From contig CANQGG010000002.1 in NCBI GenBank assembly GCA_947601655.1, forward strand, positions 1 through 64,000: a stretch of DNA of 64,000 nt, given 5' to 3'. A model generated the notes under the pieces. That model was not told where the DNA came from, made no database searches, and saw nothing but the letters and a program-made list of their open reading frames with translations. This document shows, piece after piece, positions 1-10,325 of the stretch; position 1 is the first letter of the stretch; every line of letters begins with the position of its first letter. The position numbers and the translations under genes were made by a program. Origin of the DNA: an uncultured Akkermansia sp. (GTDB lineage: Bacteria; Verrucomicrobiota; Verrucomicrobiia; Verrucomicrobiales; Akkermansiaceae).

Positions 1-12
1 CATCGCTGAATA

Positions 13-76
13 CTTCGGTACGCTAATTATGTCCGATCACCTTTCTTTCTTCGGTACACTATTTTTGTCCGATCAC
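13..76. repeat. Two 28-bp direct repeats (13-40 and 49-76), CTTCGGTACrCTAwTTwTGTCCGATCAC, possible IS-element end
   Basis: Read directly: cttcggtacgctaattatgtccgatcac and cttcggtacactatttttgtccgatcac, 36 bp apart, at the window edge. Confidence 0.6.
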
Positions 77-289
77 GCGGTTGATTCATTCCGGTGGAGT
101 AGACGAGAGGCGCCGAGCCATGCCCGGATTTGGTCAAGTCATATTTGCTATTGTCGGAAGAAAATGATGAATTCTTCGTCATTTTATAGAAAAATTCGAT
201 AGACTCTCTTCGAAATTGGTGTACCATATACAGACGGTTCGCGCACGGCGGTGCGCCGGTCGATAAGTTTTTCTTTTAAAGATCACACG

Positions 290-2515
290 ATGAGCTGGTA
301 TATTAAGAGCAAAGTAAAGGCAAAGGTTTTAGGCGCAGTAGCCCTGACTGCCCTCATGTCCTGCAGTGGGATGAGCAACGCCGCGCCGGATTATAATCAG
401 ATCGGCAAACAATTTTCGGAGGTGCTGCAGTACTCGCATTTCTCGAGGGTAAAATTTTCCGCGGAAATGTACGCTAAGTTTCTGGATTGCTACTTGCAAT
501 CCATGGATCCGCAGCACTTGTACTTCACGCAGGAAGACGTGGAAATGCTGCGTAAAAAGTACGCCGATTGCTTCGGAGATTATCTGCTGGCCAATGAGAC
601 GACGCAGCTTGCTCAAGAGCTGTACGGTGCATACATGGAGCGAGTGTTGAAGCATTTGGATCAGGCGGTGGCTCTGTTGCAGGAGTACGAGAAGACCCCG
701 CCCTCTTTCCAAAGCGACCGTAGTATTCCGCGCACACGCCGTAAGCTGCCGCGCGCGGCGAGTGATGCCGACCTGGACCGTGTGTGGCGCGATCAGGTGG
801 AGGATATGCTGCTCACCGAAATATGCCGCCGCGAAAATCTGGCGCGTTTGGCTGCTGAGAAGGGGAAACCGGATCCTAATGCAAAGGAGGTTTCTCCCGT
901 CGCAAAGATTCTGGCACGCCTCAAACGCGTGCGCATGGAGGTACAGGAGGCGGATTTGGAGGATATGGTGTCGCATCTGCTCAACGCTGTGGCGCATGTA
1001 TACGACCCTCACAGTGACTTTATGGGAGCCCGAGAGGAAAAGCAGTTCAAGGATATGATCAAGGCTTCGCTTGTGGGTATCGGTGCACAGTTGAAAGAGG
1101 ATGACGATGGCTCGACACGCATTGAAGGTATTGTGAAGGGTGGTCCTGCAGATAAAAATGGACAGCTTAAGCTTGGCGATCACATCGTCGCTGTGGATAC
1201 TAAGGGAGATGGACACTGGACAGATATTCTCTACATGAGCATCGACAAGGTTGTCAACCTCATCCGTGGGCAGAAGTCTGTGCCAGTGAGGCTTCGTGTG
1301 CAGAGTGCGGAGAGCGGCGACGAACGGGTCATTTCTATTGTTCGGGATGAGGTACCTATGGCAGAATCGCTTGCCAGCGCCCGTGTTATCGACTTGCATG
1401 AAGATGGTCCGGATGGAAAGGAGCGTAACTACCGACTTGGAATTCTGACGCTCCCTTCCTTCTATGTAGACATGGATGCCGGAAATGTGCAGTGTGCGGC
1501 AGATGTGCGTAAGTTGCTCACACGTATGGATCAAGAGAAGGTTCAGGGACTTGTTGTAGATCTCCGAACTAATGGCGGTGGCTCTCTTGAAGAAGTACGC
1601 AAGATGGTGGGCTTTTTTGCCGGATATGGACCAGTGGTGCAGGTGAAGGATGCCCGAGGCAATGTGGAAAAACTCACGGCGAGCTGCCAGCCACTTTTCC
1701 GAGGTGAGATGGTGGTGCTCACGAGCAAGGGAAGCGCCTCAGCATCTGAGATTTTTGCCGGGGCCATGAAGGATTATGGTCGTGCTGTGATTGTGGGGGA
1801 CTCGACTACCTTTGGGAAGGGGACGGTGCAGGTGCCTCGTAATTTGGGAGATTTCATGCCTCTCTCGCTTTCGTGGGAAGACTGCGGGCTTATCAAGGTT
1901 ACCGTACAGAAGTTTTATCGTATCAATGGCGCTTCCACGCAGCTGAAAGGTGTGAGTAGCGATATTGAGTTGCCAACGGTGACTTCTTCTCTGCAGATTG
2001 GGGAGTCAGAGATGGATCATGCGATGCCCTATGATGCCATTGCTCCCGCGGGGGGATATGTGCAGAGTCCGCGCATCGGTTCTATGCTTTCAGAACTCCG
2101 GAAACGCAGCACCGCTCGAGTGGCAAAGGACAGTGATCTGCAAAACAATGTGTGGTATGCGAATTACCGTGAGCGGTTGCAAAAGGAAAATTCCATTTCT
2201 CTGAATAAGCAGACCCGCCAGGCGCAGATTGATGAGTTGCGCAACTTCAAGAAGAAGAGCGATGAGGATAGGAAGAAGCGTTACGAGATTATGGGCCAGG
2301 AGGATAAGAAGCACATGACTGTCTATCGCCTTAATCTCGACGATGTACATGCTGCTGAACTTCCGCACGCCAGTAAAAAAGACAAGGAGAGTTTTATGCG
2401 TGAGGCGAAGGATCCGGAGGATGATCTCGAGGACTCGCTGGATTACCCGTCCGGGCTGGATCCTGTTTTGCGCGAGGCAGTCTATATCGTGCGTGATATG
2501 GTGGACCTGCACTGA
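290..2515 (+). CDS. Tail-specific (C-terminal processing) serine protease, PDZ + S41
   Basis: ORF 251-2515, Met at 290 preferred. PDZ region (VGIGAQLKEDDDGSTRIEGIVKGGPADKNGQLKLGDHIVAV), S41 region (LRTNGGGSLEEV, SKGSASASEIFAGAMKDYGRAVIVGDSTTFGKGTVQ), Prc-like DUF3340-type C-terminus. Confidence 0.9.
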   Translation: MSWYIKSKVKAKVLGAVALTALMSCSGMSNAAPDYNQIGKQFSEVLQYSHFSRVKFSAEMYAKFLDCYLQSMDPQHLYFTQEDVEMLRKKYADCFGDYLLANETTQLAQELYGAYMERVLKHLDQAVALLQEYEKTPPSFQSDRSIPRTRRKLPRAASDADLDRVWRDQVEDMLLTEICRRENLARLAAEKGKPDPNAKEVSPVAKILARLKRVRMEVQEADLEDMVSHLLNAVAHVYDPHSDFMGAREEKQFKDMIKASLVGIGAQLKEDDDGSTRIEGIVKGGPADKNGQLKLGDHIVAVDTKGDGHWTDILYMSIDKVVNLIRGQKSVPVRLRVQSAESGDERVISIVRDEVPMAESLASARVIDLHEDGPDGKERNYRLGILTLPSFYVDMDAGNVQCAADVRKLLTRMDQEKVQGLVVDLRTNGGGSLEEVRKMVGFFAGYGPVVQVKDARGNVEKLTASCQPLFRGEMVVLTSKGSASASEIFAGAMKDYGRAVIVGDSTTFGKGTVQVPRNLGDFMPLSLSWEDCGLIKVTVQKFYRINGASTQLKGVSSDIELPTVTSSLQIGESEMDHAMPYDAIAPAGGYVQSPRIGSMLSELRKRSTARVAKDSDLQNNVWYANYRERLQKENSISLNKQTRQAQIDELRNFKKKSDEDRKKRYEIMGQEDKKHMTVYRLNLDDVHAAELPHASKKDKESFMREAKDPEDDLEDSLDYPSGLDPVLREAVYIVRDMVDLH

Positions 2516-2541
2516 GCGGGGAATCATCAACCGTAACGAAT

Positions 2542-3291
2542 GTGCGGCCTCAATCATCGATGATACAGGAGGAATCAGCTGCAGGAAAGCACGCGACACT
2601 GCGAGAAGTTATGCCGCAGGAAGAGATGCCGCGTGAGAAGTTGCAGCGTCTTGGGCGCGGAAGCCTTACGAATGAAGAGCTTATTGCCATCTTCCTGCGT
2701 ACCGGAATGCAAGGGTGCAACGTAATGGATCTTGCCCGCAACATGCTGGAAAAAGTCGATTTTTCTCTGGGAAAGCTGGTGGATATGGAGGTAGATGAGA
2801 TACGTCGTCTTGTCAAAGGGATTGGACTGGCAAAAGCCTGTACGTTGGCGGCCGTTTTTGAGCTTGGAAAACGTGCAGCGAGAGATTCGTTGAAGCGACC
2901 GGATATGTCGCTCCCTCGCCACGTGTATGAGTACATGATTGATGTTTTGCGTTCAGAGAGGCAGGAGCACGTGTTTGCCTTAAATCTCAACTCCCGTAAT
3001 GAATTGATCAAAACAACGGATGTTGTGGTAGGCACTCTGACGCGGGTATTGGTGCATCCGCGGGATGTTTTCCGGGATGCGATCAATTACGGGGCGTGTC
3101 GCATCGTACTTGTGCATAATCACCCGAGTGGCAGCCCTCAGCCAAGCCTGTATGACGAGGAGATGACAGAGCAGATCGCGAAAGCGGGAGAAGTACTGCA
3201 TATTCCGCTTATGGACCACATCATCATCGGCTACGGAGGTAAGAAAGAGGAGTCCAACTATTACAGCTTCTTTCTCAATGGAAAACTATGA
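2542..3291 (+). CDS. radC: RadC family JAB/MPN protein
   Basis: LVHNHPSGSPQPS metal-site motif and N-terminal HhH-like LSLGRGSLTNEELIAIFLRTG-type region. Confidence 0.9.
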   Translation: MRPQSSMIQEESAAGKHATLREVMPQEEMPREKLQRLGRGSLTNEELIAIFLRTGMQGCNVMDLARNMLEKVDFSLGKLVDMEVDEIRRLVKGIGLAKACTLAAVFELGKRAARDSLKRPDMSLPRHVYEYMIDVLRSERQEHVFALNLNSRNELIKTTDVVVGTLTRVLVHPRDVFRDAINYGACRIVLVHNHPSGSPQPSLYDEEMTEQIAKAGEVLHIPLMDHIIIGYGGKKEESNYYSFFLNGKL

Positions 3292-3931
3292 GGGAAGTGC
3301 CGCACCGGGTATCATGCAGGATTATCATACACACACGCCAGGACCTCATGGTGGTTATCTCTGCTCCGTTACTCGGTCGGATTGGGAGCGCGTGGCGCAG
3401 GCAGAGGGGATGATTCCTTGCTTTGGAATTCATCCGTGGCATGCAGAAGGGGTGGATCCTGCTGCACTTGCCTTTGAACTTGATGAATGGCTTTCCCGTT
3501 ATCCTGAGGCTGGGGTGGGTGAAACCGGACTGGATGCCACTGCTGCGCATGCTGCTACCCTTCCACAACAGCGCGTACTCTTACAGGTGCAGCTGGGGGC
3601 AGCGTTTCGACATGAGCGTATGGCGCATCTGCACGGATCTCATGCGTGGGCGGAGCTGTTGGATGTCCTCAGGCAGCGTGTGCGCAACGGCACTTTGCCG
3701 AAGGTACTGCTGCACGCATGGAATGGATCGCATGAACTCGCGCGCTCTTTCCTCGAACTCGGCGCTATTTTTTCTGTGGGATTCAGGGAGCTTACTCATC
3801 CGAAAGCGCGGGAGCGCTACGCGCGTATCCCGTCCGATAAGCTTTTTCCGGAGACAGACGATCACCCGGAAAATTGGGAGCGTACGCTGGCCCTCCTCAG
3901 TGTCATTCGTGCGGATTTTGGCGAAGCATGA
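3278..3931 (+). CDS. TatD-like metal-dependent hydrolase
   Basis: DYHTHTP, FGIHPWHA, GETGLD, LHAWNGS; overlaps the radC end. Confidence 0.8.
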   Translation: MENYEGSAAPGIMQDYHTHTPGPHGGYLCSVTRSDWERVAQAEGMIPCFGIHPWHAEGVDPAALAFELDEWLSRYPEAGVGETGLDATAAHAATLPQQRVLLQVQLGAAFRHERMAHLHGSHAWAELLDVLRQRVRNGTLPKVLLHAWNGSHELARSFLELGAIFSVGFRELTHPKARERYARIPSDKLFPETDDHPENWERTLALLSVIRADFGEA

Positions 3932-3934
3932 GGA

Positions 3935-5812
3935 TTAGTGTGCTGCTTCCTGTCCGTCTTCCCCCTCCGGGTGCGGGCCGGTGTAGGATTGCGGGGAAGG
4001 GGCGGTAAGATCAAGTGCCGGGTTGTACCACGGTGTGCGCAAGTCGAAGAAGCCGAGGAGGGTGTGGAAAAAGTGCTCCTGTGCGATCAGCATGTTGGCG
4101 TGTCTCTGCAGTGCGCGAAGAGAGCTGGCAAAATGGGGATGCAGCGCTTCCAGCTCCGGAGAGGAAAGGATAAAAGCCCCCACATAGCAGCCGGTGGTGC
4201 TCAGGTAACTGCGCCCGCTCTCCCCCAGGGCAGCACGTCCCCAAATGCCATCGTGCCCGAGGTACTCGCCATGGTCGCTGATGTAGAGGTAAAGCCAGGG
4301 GCGACCGTGGAACAGGGAAGTGACGCGGCGTACGAACTCGTCTGTGTAGTGGACGGTGCTGTCGTAGGCGTTGTTCACTTCCTCAGCGTGGGAGGAAGGG
4401 GTTTCGAAGCTCGTGCCTGCAGGGTGAAAAGGAGGGTTTTCGTGGTTGTAGTGGTAAAAGGGAGTGTGGCTCCCTTCATTGTTGATGAAGAAGATTGTAT
4501 TTTGTTTTTTCGGCAGAGACCGCAAAATGTCCGCCATTTGCGGAACAGAAGTCCAGGGGCTTCCCGGAGCGTGAATTTTTTGCTCGGCGCAGCGAGTGAG
4601 CAGACGTACTACAAGGTCATATTTCAGGTGGGTCGCATTGCGTTTACCAAAGAAAGCAAAAACGCGGAACCCATGGGCGGCGAACAGATCCAATACTGAG
4701 CCTGTGTGGGGCCTCAGTGCCGGATCCTTTTCGTAAATGTCGCGTCGAGCATCGGTCAGAATTGCGATTTGAGCCTGGCAGGTGTCGCAGGCAGCGGAGA
4801 CGCAACGCGGGAAATTGATGAGTCTTGGGCATTGGCGCAACCATGGGGTAGTGTCGCGTTCGTAGCCATTTATGCTCATGCGGTCTGCCCGTACACTTTC
4901 GCCAATATGCACAATAACTACCACACCCTCTCCCCCATGAAGGGTGTGGAGAGAGGAAGGTTGTTCCGTCGGAGAATGCAGACCTTCTACCTGACGGATG
5001 GTTGCCTGGTTGTGAAAGACGGCTTCGGTGCAAGCATGGATGAGCGAATAAGCTTCAAAGTATGGCCAGAAGTGGCGAGCATGGCGTTGAGATGACGGTA
5101 TGGCAAGCCCGAGAAGCCCTGCGAGCAGCATGAAAAAAAATCCTGCGTTCAAAAGAGGAAGTCTGTCTTTGCAATGCTTCATTACCCAAGCCAGCAGCCA
5201 GCAGAGAATCGCTGCTCCGAGAAGCGAACTCAGGGCAATCACCAGATTGATGGTACTCAGGTAGCCAGAGATTTCTTCCTGCGACGCCTCAATTGTTTCG
5301 GCGATGACGAGAGAGTTGATACGCGAACCGTACTGGGTGTAGCCGGCGATCTGTGCAAGTTCCAGAGAAACAAAAATCCACCAGAAGAGCAGGGAAAAAG
5401 TGCGCGAAATGGCCCACAGCAGGCAAAAAGCTCCGGCATTGAGCAGAATGAGGAGAGGCAGCGCACTCATTTCGTACCTCGGCAGCATGCTGCAGCTTAT
5501 CGCGCACAGAGCGCTCAGCAGGATGATGCTCCACAGCCTGCCTGCTTCCGGCAGGACCGAAGAGCCCTTCTTTCGGGCGATCAGGACTCCTGTAATCAGT
5601 AATAACGCGCAACTCGCCGCGACGGCGATGAGAACAGCCGCAGGTACTAATCCTTCCCCATGCGGCGGAATGTCCCGTACCCACGAAGTGCCGATGCGTA
5701 CCGCAGCCAGCCCGGCCACCGACAGCGAAACTAGTAGAACGAAACAGAGACGCGTCCGGAGGAAGGTGAACATCAGAGAATAATCAGGAATGCGGAAGAA
5801 GGAAGAAATCAA
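3935..5812 (-). CDS. Phosphoethanolamine transferase-like (EptA/CptA type, sulfatase superfamily), membrane-anchored
   Basis: N-terminal TM helices; HIGESVRADRMSINGYERDTTPWL, FFINNEGSHTPFY, LYISDHGEYLG. Confidence 0.85.
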   Translation of the reverse strand: MISSFFRIPDYSLMFTFLRTRLCFVLLVSLSVAGLAAVRIGTSWVRDIPPHGEGLVPAAVLIAVAASCALLLITGVLIARKKGSSVLPEAGRLWSIILLSALCAISCSMLPRYEMSALPLLILLNAGAFCLLWAISRTFSLLFWWIFVSLELAQIAGYTQYGSRINSLVIAETIEASQEEISGYLSTINLVIALSSLLGAAILCWLLAWVMKHCKDRLPLLNAGFFFMLLAGLLGLAIPSSQRHARHFWPYFEAYSLIHACTEAVFHNQATIRQVEGLHSPTEQPSSLHTLHGGEGVVVIVHIGESVRADRMSINGYERDTTPWLRQCPRLINFPRCVSAACDTCQAQIAILTDARRDIYEKDPALRPHTGSVLDLFAAHGFRVFAFFGKRNATHLKYDLVVRLLTRCAEQKIHAPGSPWTSVPQMADILRSLPKKQNTIFFINNEGSHTPFYHYNHENPPFHPAGTSFETPSSHAEEVNNAYDSTVHYTDEFVRRVTSLFHGRPWLYLYISDHGEYLGHDGIWGRAALGESGRSYLSTTGCYVGAFILSSPELEALHPHFASSLRALQRHANMLIAQEHFFHTLLGFFDLRTPWYNPALDLTAPSPQSYTGPHPEGEDGQEAAH

Positions 5813-6303
5813 TCTTGCCGCTTACAGTGTTTCTCTTTCTCGTGGCATGAACCGTCACAATTCCCGTCGCATTCGCCGGAGCAGTTTCCCCCGCAGGAGC
5901 AGGCGCTCATCCGTTGCGTGAGAGATTTTTCCACTTCCTCCGCCGTGGGTGCCTCTCCCTTTTCGATGGCGAGGAAGAGGTATTGATTCACGGCGCGCAG
6001 CATGGAGTCGAGCTCCTCCCTCGCTTCCAGGAATCCCTTGCAGAGAGGGTTATTGATAACATCGCGCCGCAGTTCGTCAAATTGTGCAAATTCCTGTTCG
6101 GTAGGCTTCATGCCAGCCTCACTTTTGGCGTGCAATTGTTCTCCAAAGTCACTTACTTTGCGGAAAAGCTCAGTAGCGGCTGGGTTTTGGTAGAAGAGAC
6201 CGATGCGGGCTTTTGCAGATACAACACGTTGATGACTGGCGAATGCTGCTGCGAGTGGAGCGGCGAGTTCTGCAAGTTCAGCGGGTAAAATGGGTGTTGC
6301 CAT
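5809..6303 (-). CDS. YlbF/YmcA-like family protein with Cys-rich C-terminal tail
   Basis: ORF 5809-6366, Met at 6303 preferred. YlbF-like helical region; tail CSCGGNCSGECDGNCDGSCHEKEKHC; ATGA overlap with the next gene. Confidence 0.7.
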   Translation of the reverse strand: MATPILPAELAELAAPLAAAFASHQRVVSAKARIGLFYQNPAATELFRKVSDFGEQLHAKSEAGMKPTEQEFAQFDELRRDVINNPLCKGFLEAREELDSMLRAVNQYLFLAIEKGEAPTAEEVEKSLTQRMSACSCGGNCSGECDGNCDGSCHEKEKHCKRQD

Positions 6304-6411
6304 GTCGGCACGCACTCTACCACAAATCGTAAAAAAATCAAGTCCAGTTTCTTTTCGCAATGCCATTTTTTACTTGCCTCCCGGGTATTTATGTGGTAGA
6401 AAGGCGACGAT

Positions 6412-8694
6412 ATGAAACTGCACAGGCTTGTATTCTCTATGCTGGTAGCTGCGGCCGGTTGCTTGCAGGCTGCGGAAAAGCCCAACATTATCATGATCCT
6501 CGTGGATGATATGGGATGGGGCGATCTGAGCTTTAATCAGGCGGACGAAGAAAAGGGAAAAGTACCGGTCATCATGACTCCGCAGCTCAAGAGACTGGCG
6601 GATGAGGGGGTGCGACTCACCCGCCACTACACGAGCGCTCCCGTGTGTGCTCCGGCGCGAGCTTCCCTGTTCGGTGGCGTGCACCAGGGGCATGCTGAGG
6701 TGGTTCGCAACAACAGCTTTGATGCCGCGCTGGAAAACAGCCACACTCTTGCCAGTGTGCTCAAGCAGGCAGGCTATGCCACGGCGCTCATCGGCAAGTG
6801 GGGCATCGGCGGCGGGGCAGAGAGCGGCGGTACTCCGACGACATGCGGGGCCTGGCCTACAGCCCGTGGTTTTGATTACTTCTTTGGGTATAACAACCAT
6901 ATTGCCGGTCACCGTCACTACCCGAAAGAGGATCCTGCAGTTGACCCCGACACGCATGTGAACGCCGTTTGGGATGGCGATAAAGTTATTACCGATAAGC
7001 TGGATAACTGTTACAGCACGGATCTTTTTACCGCGCGAGCTAAGAAGTGGATCGTGGATACGCACAATACTGCGCCGGATAAGCCTTTTTTCCTAGCGCT
7101 CACGCTCATTGCCCCGCATGCGCGCCTGGCGGTTCCCTCCGTTCCTTATCCGGAGAAAGGAGGTTTGGAAGGCGGTGTGCAGTGGATTGGGGAGCCCGGG
7201 CACATGATTAACACGGCTACGGGGGATTGGGATTCCTTCATTAACCCAGAATATCGCGGAGCATGGGTGGACTACGCGGTGGAACGCTATGTCAAGCCAA
7301 CGGGGCAGAAGAAAAAGCTCGTACCAGAGCACAAGCTCCTGGCTGCTCGTCGCCATGCCACCATGGTTACGCGTATCGACGATGCCGTGGGTGATATCAT
7401 GCAGTTGGTGCGCGATCTCAAGCTTGATCAGAATACATTCCTTGTGTTCTTGAGTGATAATGGTCCTCATGATGAAGGTGGGTCTGTACGGGGTATGGCG
7501 GATCATCCTGCCCCGGGACAGGATCCGTCCTTTTTCCGCAGTTACGGACCTCTGGATGGCATCAAGCGCGATGCTCTGGAGGGAGGACTGCGTGTGCCTG
7601 CTCTGGTGTGGGCTCCTGGGCTTATCAAGCAGGGTTTCGTGAGCGCTCGTCCCGGTCAGTTCCATGACTGGATGGCGACTTTTGCTGATTTAGCGGGGGT
7701 TCCTGTGCCGATGCGCTGTGATGGCGTGTCGCTGATGCCTACCTTGCGCGGTGAGGAGGATAAGCAGCAGAAAGGGGTGGTGTATTCCGAGTATTCATAC
7801 GGCGGCCAAGTGCCGAAATATCCGGATTTTGCAGAGAATAAGGTCAACCGCCCGCGTGGTGAGCAACAGGTGATCTTCTTCGCAGCCCCCGGCAGCAAAA
7901 GGGGGAATCCTCGCTGGTTGAAGGCTATTCGCACCGGTATGAAAACCGGGGAAGAGGATTTTGAGATCTACGATGTGCTTGCTGATACACATGAGGCAAA
8001 TAATATCGCGAGCCGTTATGCTTCACTGCAGCCCCAGCTCAAGAAGAGCGTACTCTGGAATCGACGGGCCTACGATTATGCGCGTGATCCGAAAGCCGGG
8101 CGACGCAACAATTCGTGCAGTGGCGTACGCTTCTATGACTCACTGCTTGTGCCGTCCAACAAACCCTCCGGCAAGATAGAGTCAGGGCTGGCGATGCGCA
8201 CTGTGAAAACGGATTGTCCATGGGTACCGGTGTTTGATACCTTGCCCGGTGCAGCTTCTGCCAAGTCCAGTGTGGTGGCAGATCCGAATGAGGTGGAGCT
8301 TCCCGCCGGTAGCGTGACAGAGTTCAAAGGATACATCAATGTTCCGAAAGAACACCGTGACTGGCATTTTTATCTTACCCTCAGCGATGTACCTGGTACC
8401 AGGGCTTACGTCAAGATGCACAACTTCCAGCTCATCGATGCAGACATGAACTACAAACCGGGCGCGACGGCAGATGTTTCCTCTGCAGCGAACACGGTGG
8501 AGCGTTTGGAGGATAAGACCGGAAAGAAAGGCATTCCTCTGGAGAAAGGATTGCATGAGGTGACAATTACCGTAGTGCAGGGAGCGACTGCCCCCGGCAA
8601 GATGAAGCTCGAGTGGTGCACGCCCGATGGGAACGATCGCAAGGTAATTCCTGCGGCGAGATTCCACCACGCTGTTGCCGGCACCAAAGATTAA
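6412..8694 (+). CDS. Secreted sulfatase (formylglycine-dependent) with C-terminal PA14-like region
   Basis: Signal peptide; VDDMGWGDLS; CAPAR (C-x-P-x-R) modification motif; FLSDNGPHDEGG; GKWGIG. Confidence 0.9.
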   Translation: MKLHRLVFSMLVAAAGCLQAAEKPNIIMILVDDMGWGDLSFNQADEEKGKVPVIMTPQLKRLADEGVRLTRHYTSAPVCAPARASLFGGVHQGHAEVVRNNSFDAALENSHTLASVLKQAGYATALIGKWGIGGGAESGGTPTTCGAWPTARGFDYFFGYNNHIAGHRHYPKEDPAVDPDTHVNAVWDGDKVITDKLDNCYSTDLFTARAKKWIVDTHNTAPDKPFFLALTLIAPHARLAVPSVPYPEKGGLEGGVQWIGEPGHMINTATGDWDSFINPEYRGAWVDYAVERYVKPTGQKKKLVPEHKLLAARRHATMVTRIDDAVGDIMQLVRDLKLDQNTFLVFLSDNGPHDEGGSVRGMADHPAPGQDPSFFRSYGPLDGIKRDALEGGLRVPALVWAPGLIKQGFVSARPGQFHDWMATFADLAGVPVPMRCDGVSLMPTLRGEEDKQQKGVVYSEYSYGGQVPKYPDFAENKVNRPRGEQQVIFFAAPGSKRGNPRWLKAIRTGMKTGEEDFEIYDVLADTHEANNIASRYASLQPQLKKSVLWNRRAYDYARDPKAGRRNNSCSGVRFYDSLLVPSNKPSGKIESGLAMRTVKTDCPWVPVFDTLPGAASAKSSVVADPNEVELPAGSVTEFKGYINVPKEHRDWHFYLTLSDVPGTRAYVKMHNFQLIDADMNYKPGATADVSSAANTVERLEDKTGKKGIPLEKGLHEVTITVVQGATAPGKMKLEWCTPDGNDRKVIPAARFHHAVAGTKD

Positions 8695-9224
8695 AGACGA
8701 TCAAGAATCGCGTTCGTGATCTGCTCCACCGGTACAAGGCGTCCCTTGCCGGTGGAGCCGCATGCTAGGGCGCCGTCCTCCGCAGGACCAATGATATCGT
8801 GCCCGCGCTTAAGGAGGATTTGCACATTTTCTTGCGTAGCCTTGTGCTCCCACATCAGAGTGTTCATTGCAGGGAAGAGGAGTACTTTAGCGCGCGTGGC
8901 AAGGTAGAGGCTCGTGAGTACATTCGGCGCAAGACCGCGAGCCATGCAAGCTATGGTGTTTGCCGTTGCCGGTACGATTGCCAGTACATCTGCCTTCTGT
9001 GCCAGCGTGATGTGTGTCGGCATCCAGTCTGCCGTCTCATCATCCATGGTGCAAATGACCGGGTTGCGCGAAAGTGTGTGCAATGCCAGGGGCGTCACAA
9101 ACTTCAGCGCTGCCGGTGTGCAAACGCAGTGCACTTCGTGTCCTCCTTTCACCAGGGAGGACGCGACGTCCGCTGCCTTGTAGGCGGCAATGGAGCCGCA
9201 GATCCCAAGAACGATGGTGGCCAT
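8691..9224 (-). CDS. coaC: Flavoprotein, phosphopantothenoylcysteine decarboxylase-type (CoaC domain)
   Basis: GICGSIAAYKAAD, FPAMNTLMW, GRLVPVEQI; Met at 9224 preferred. Confidence 0.8.
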   Translation of the reverse strand: MATIVLGICGSIAAYKAADVASSLVKGGHEVHCVCTPAALKFVTPLALHTLSRNPVICTMDDETADWMPTHITLAQKADVLAIVPATANTIACMARGLAPNVLTSLYLATRAKVLLFPAMNTLMWEHKATQENVQILLKRGHDIIGPAEDGALACGSTGKGRLVPVEQITNAILDRL

Positions 9225-9234
9225 AGCGGAGAAA

Positions 9235-9705
9235 TCAGAGGCGAGACGGGTCAAACTCAACGATCATATTGATCTCGACAGCTACGCCGAGGGGAAGACT
9301 CGCCACCCCGACTGCTGAGCGAGAATGCGCTGCCTCCTGTCCGAAGAGCTCCACAAGGAGGTCCGAAGCCCCATTGAGTACCTTCGCCTGGTCGGTGAAC
9401 TCCGGTGTGCAGTTTACAAAGCCGTTTACCGCAACAATACGGGTGACAGGTTCGAAGCTACCAAGCTCGGCTTGAATGACGGCGAGGCGGTTGAGGATAG
9501 CAGCCTCGGCAGCTTTTTGTCCTTCTTCCACAGCAAGATCGCGACCGAGCTTTCCATAGAAAGAACTTTCCCCATTCACCGAGATGCCGCCAGAGAGATG
9601 CAGCAAGTTGCCTGTGCGAATGCATTGCACATAGGATCCCACCGGTGTCGGAGCAGGGAGAAGTTTCAGCCCCTTTTCTTCAAGAATGCGCATATTGAGT
9701 TGCAT
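9235..9705 (-). CDS. RidA/YjgF family protein
   Basis: LSGGISVNGES..., CTPEFTDQAKVLNGASDLLVELFG..., HSRSAVGVASLPLGVAVEI. Confidence 0.9.
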   Translation of the reverse strand: MQLNMRILEEKGLKLLPAPTPVGSYVQCIRTGNLLHLSGGISVNGESSFYGKLGRDLAVEEGQKAAEAAILNRLAVIQAELGSFEPVTRIVAVNGFVNCTPEFTDQAKVLNGASDLLVELFGQEAAHSRSAVGVASLPLGVAVEINMIVEFDPSRL

Positions 9706-9789
9706 GCTTCTATCCTACTCTTGCCCGCCAAAATGTCAAGGGTGAGCGCAGGGCTTGCCAAGAGGGAAGGGGTGTGGTAGGATGATGGC

Positions 9790-10275
9790 ATGAGGGGTGG
9801 ATTTGCGATTGCAATGCTTACATTGATGGTAGTGTCCGTGAGTTCGTGTTCGTGGGTGCAGTCCCATCTCGTGCCTCAACGGAAGGACGCGTCGTCAGTC
9901 CACTCCAGTCAGTCAACAAATAAGGAATCTGTTGATATTAAGGAAAATATAGCTCAAAATTCTCCTGGAGATGACGAGCAGAGCGCGAATAGCATCGTGC
10001 CAACTGAGGCTCAGAGAGAGGAAGCGGGAAAGTTGCTGGCGGAAATGCGCGAAGACAATGCGCCTCATGTTGAGAAAGGGGGGCCGATGGAGCAGACACT
10101 GCCTGTTCTTCCACCAGGTCAGACACGCACGCGGGAGCATTTTGAGAAGAGGGAGGAGTCTGTTGAGCAGGATCGCGGATCCATGCTGGACCCCGCAGAG
10201 CAGCGCGGCTTGCGTTCTCCTGGATTGCCGAAGCTCTTGCCCATGGACATAGACGGAAAATTATACAATAGTTGA
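9790..10275 (+). CDS. Hypothetical lipoprotein
   Basis: N-terminal hydrophobic segment with SSC lipobox-like site; no recognised domain. Confidence 0.5.
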   Translation: MRGGFAIAMLTLMVVSVSSCSWVQSHLVPQRKDASSVHSSQSTNKESVDIKENIAQNSPGDDEQSANSIVPTEAQREEAGKLLAEMREDNAPHVEKGGPMEQTLPVLPPGQTRTREHFEKREESVEQDRGSMLDPAEQRGLRSPGLPKLLPMDIDGKLYNS

Positions 10276-10325
10276 GAGCTCTCTTCCTTTGTCTCTTCCT
10301 GCTACCGACTGCCACTTTCAACATT

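Noticed and set aside
329-1534. 401-aa minus-strand ORF
   Set aside because: Antisense to the tail-specific protease; no domain resemblance.
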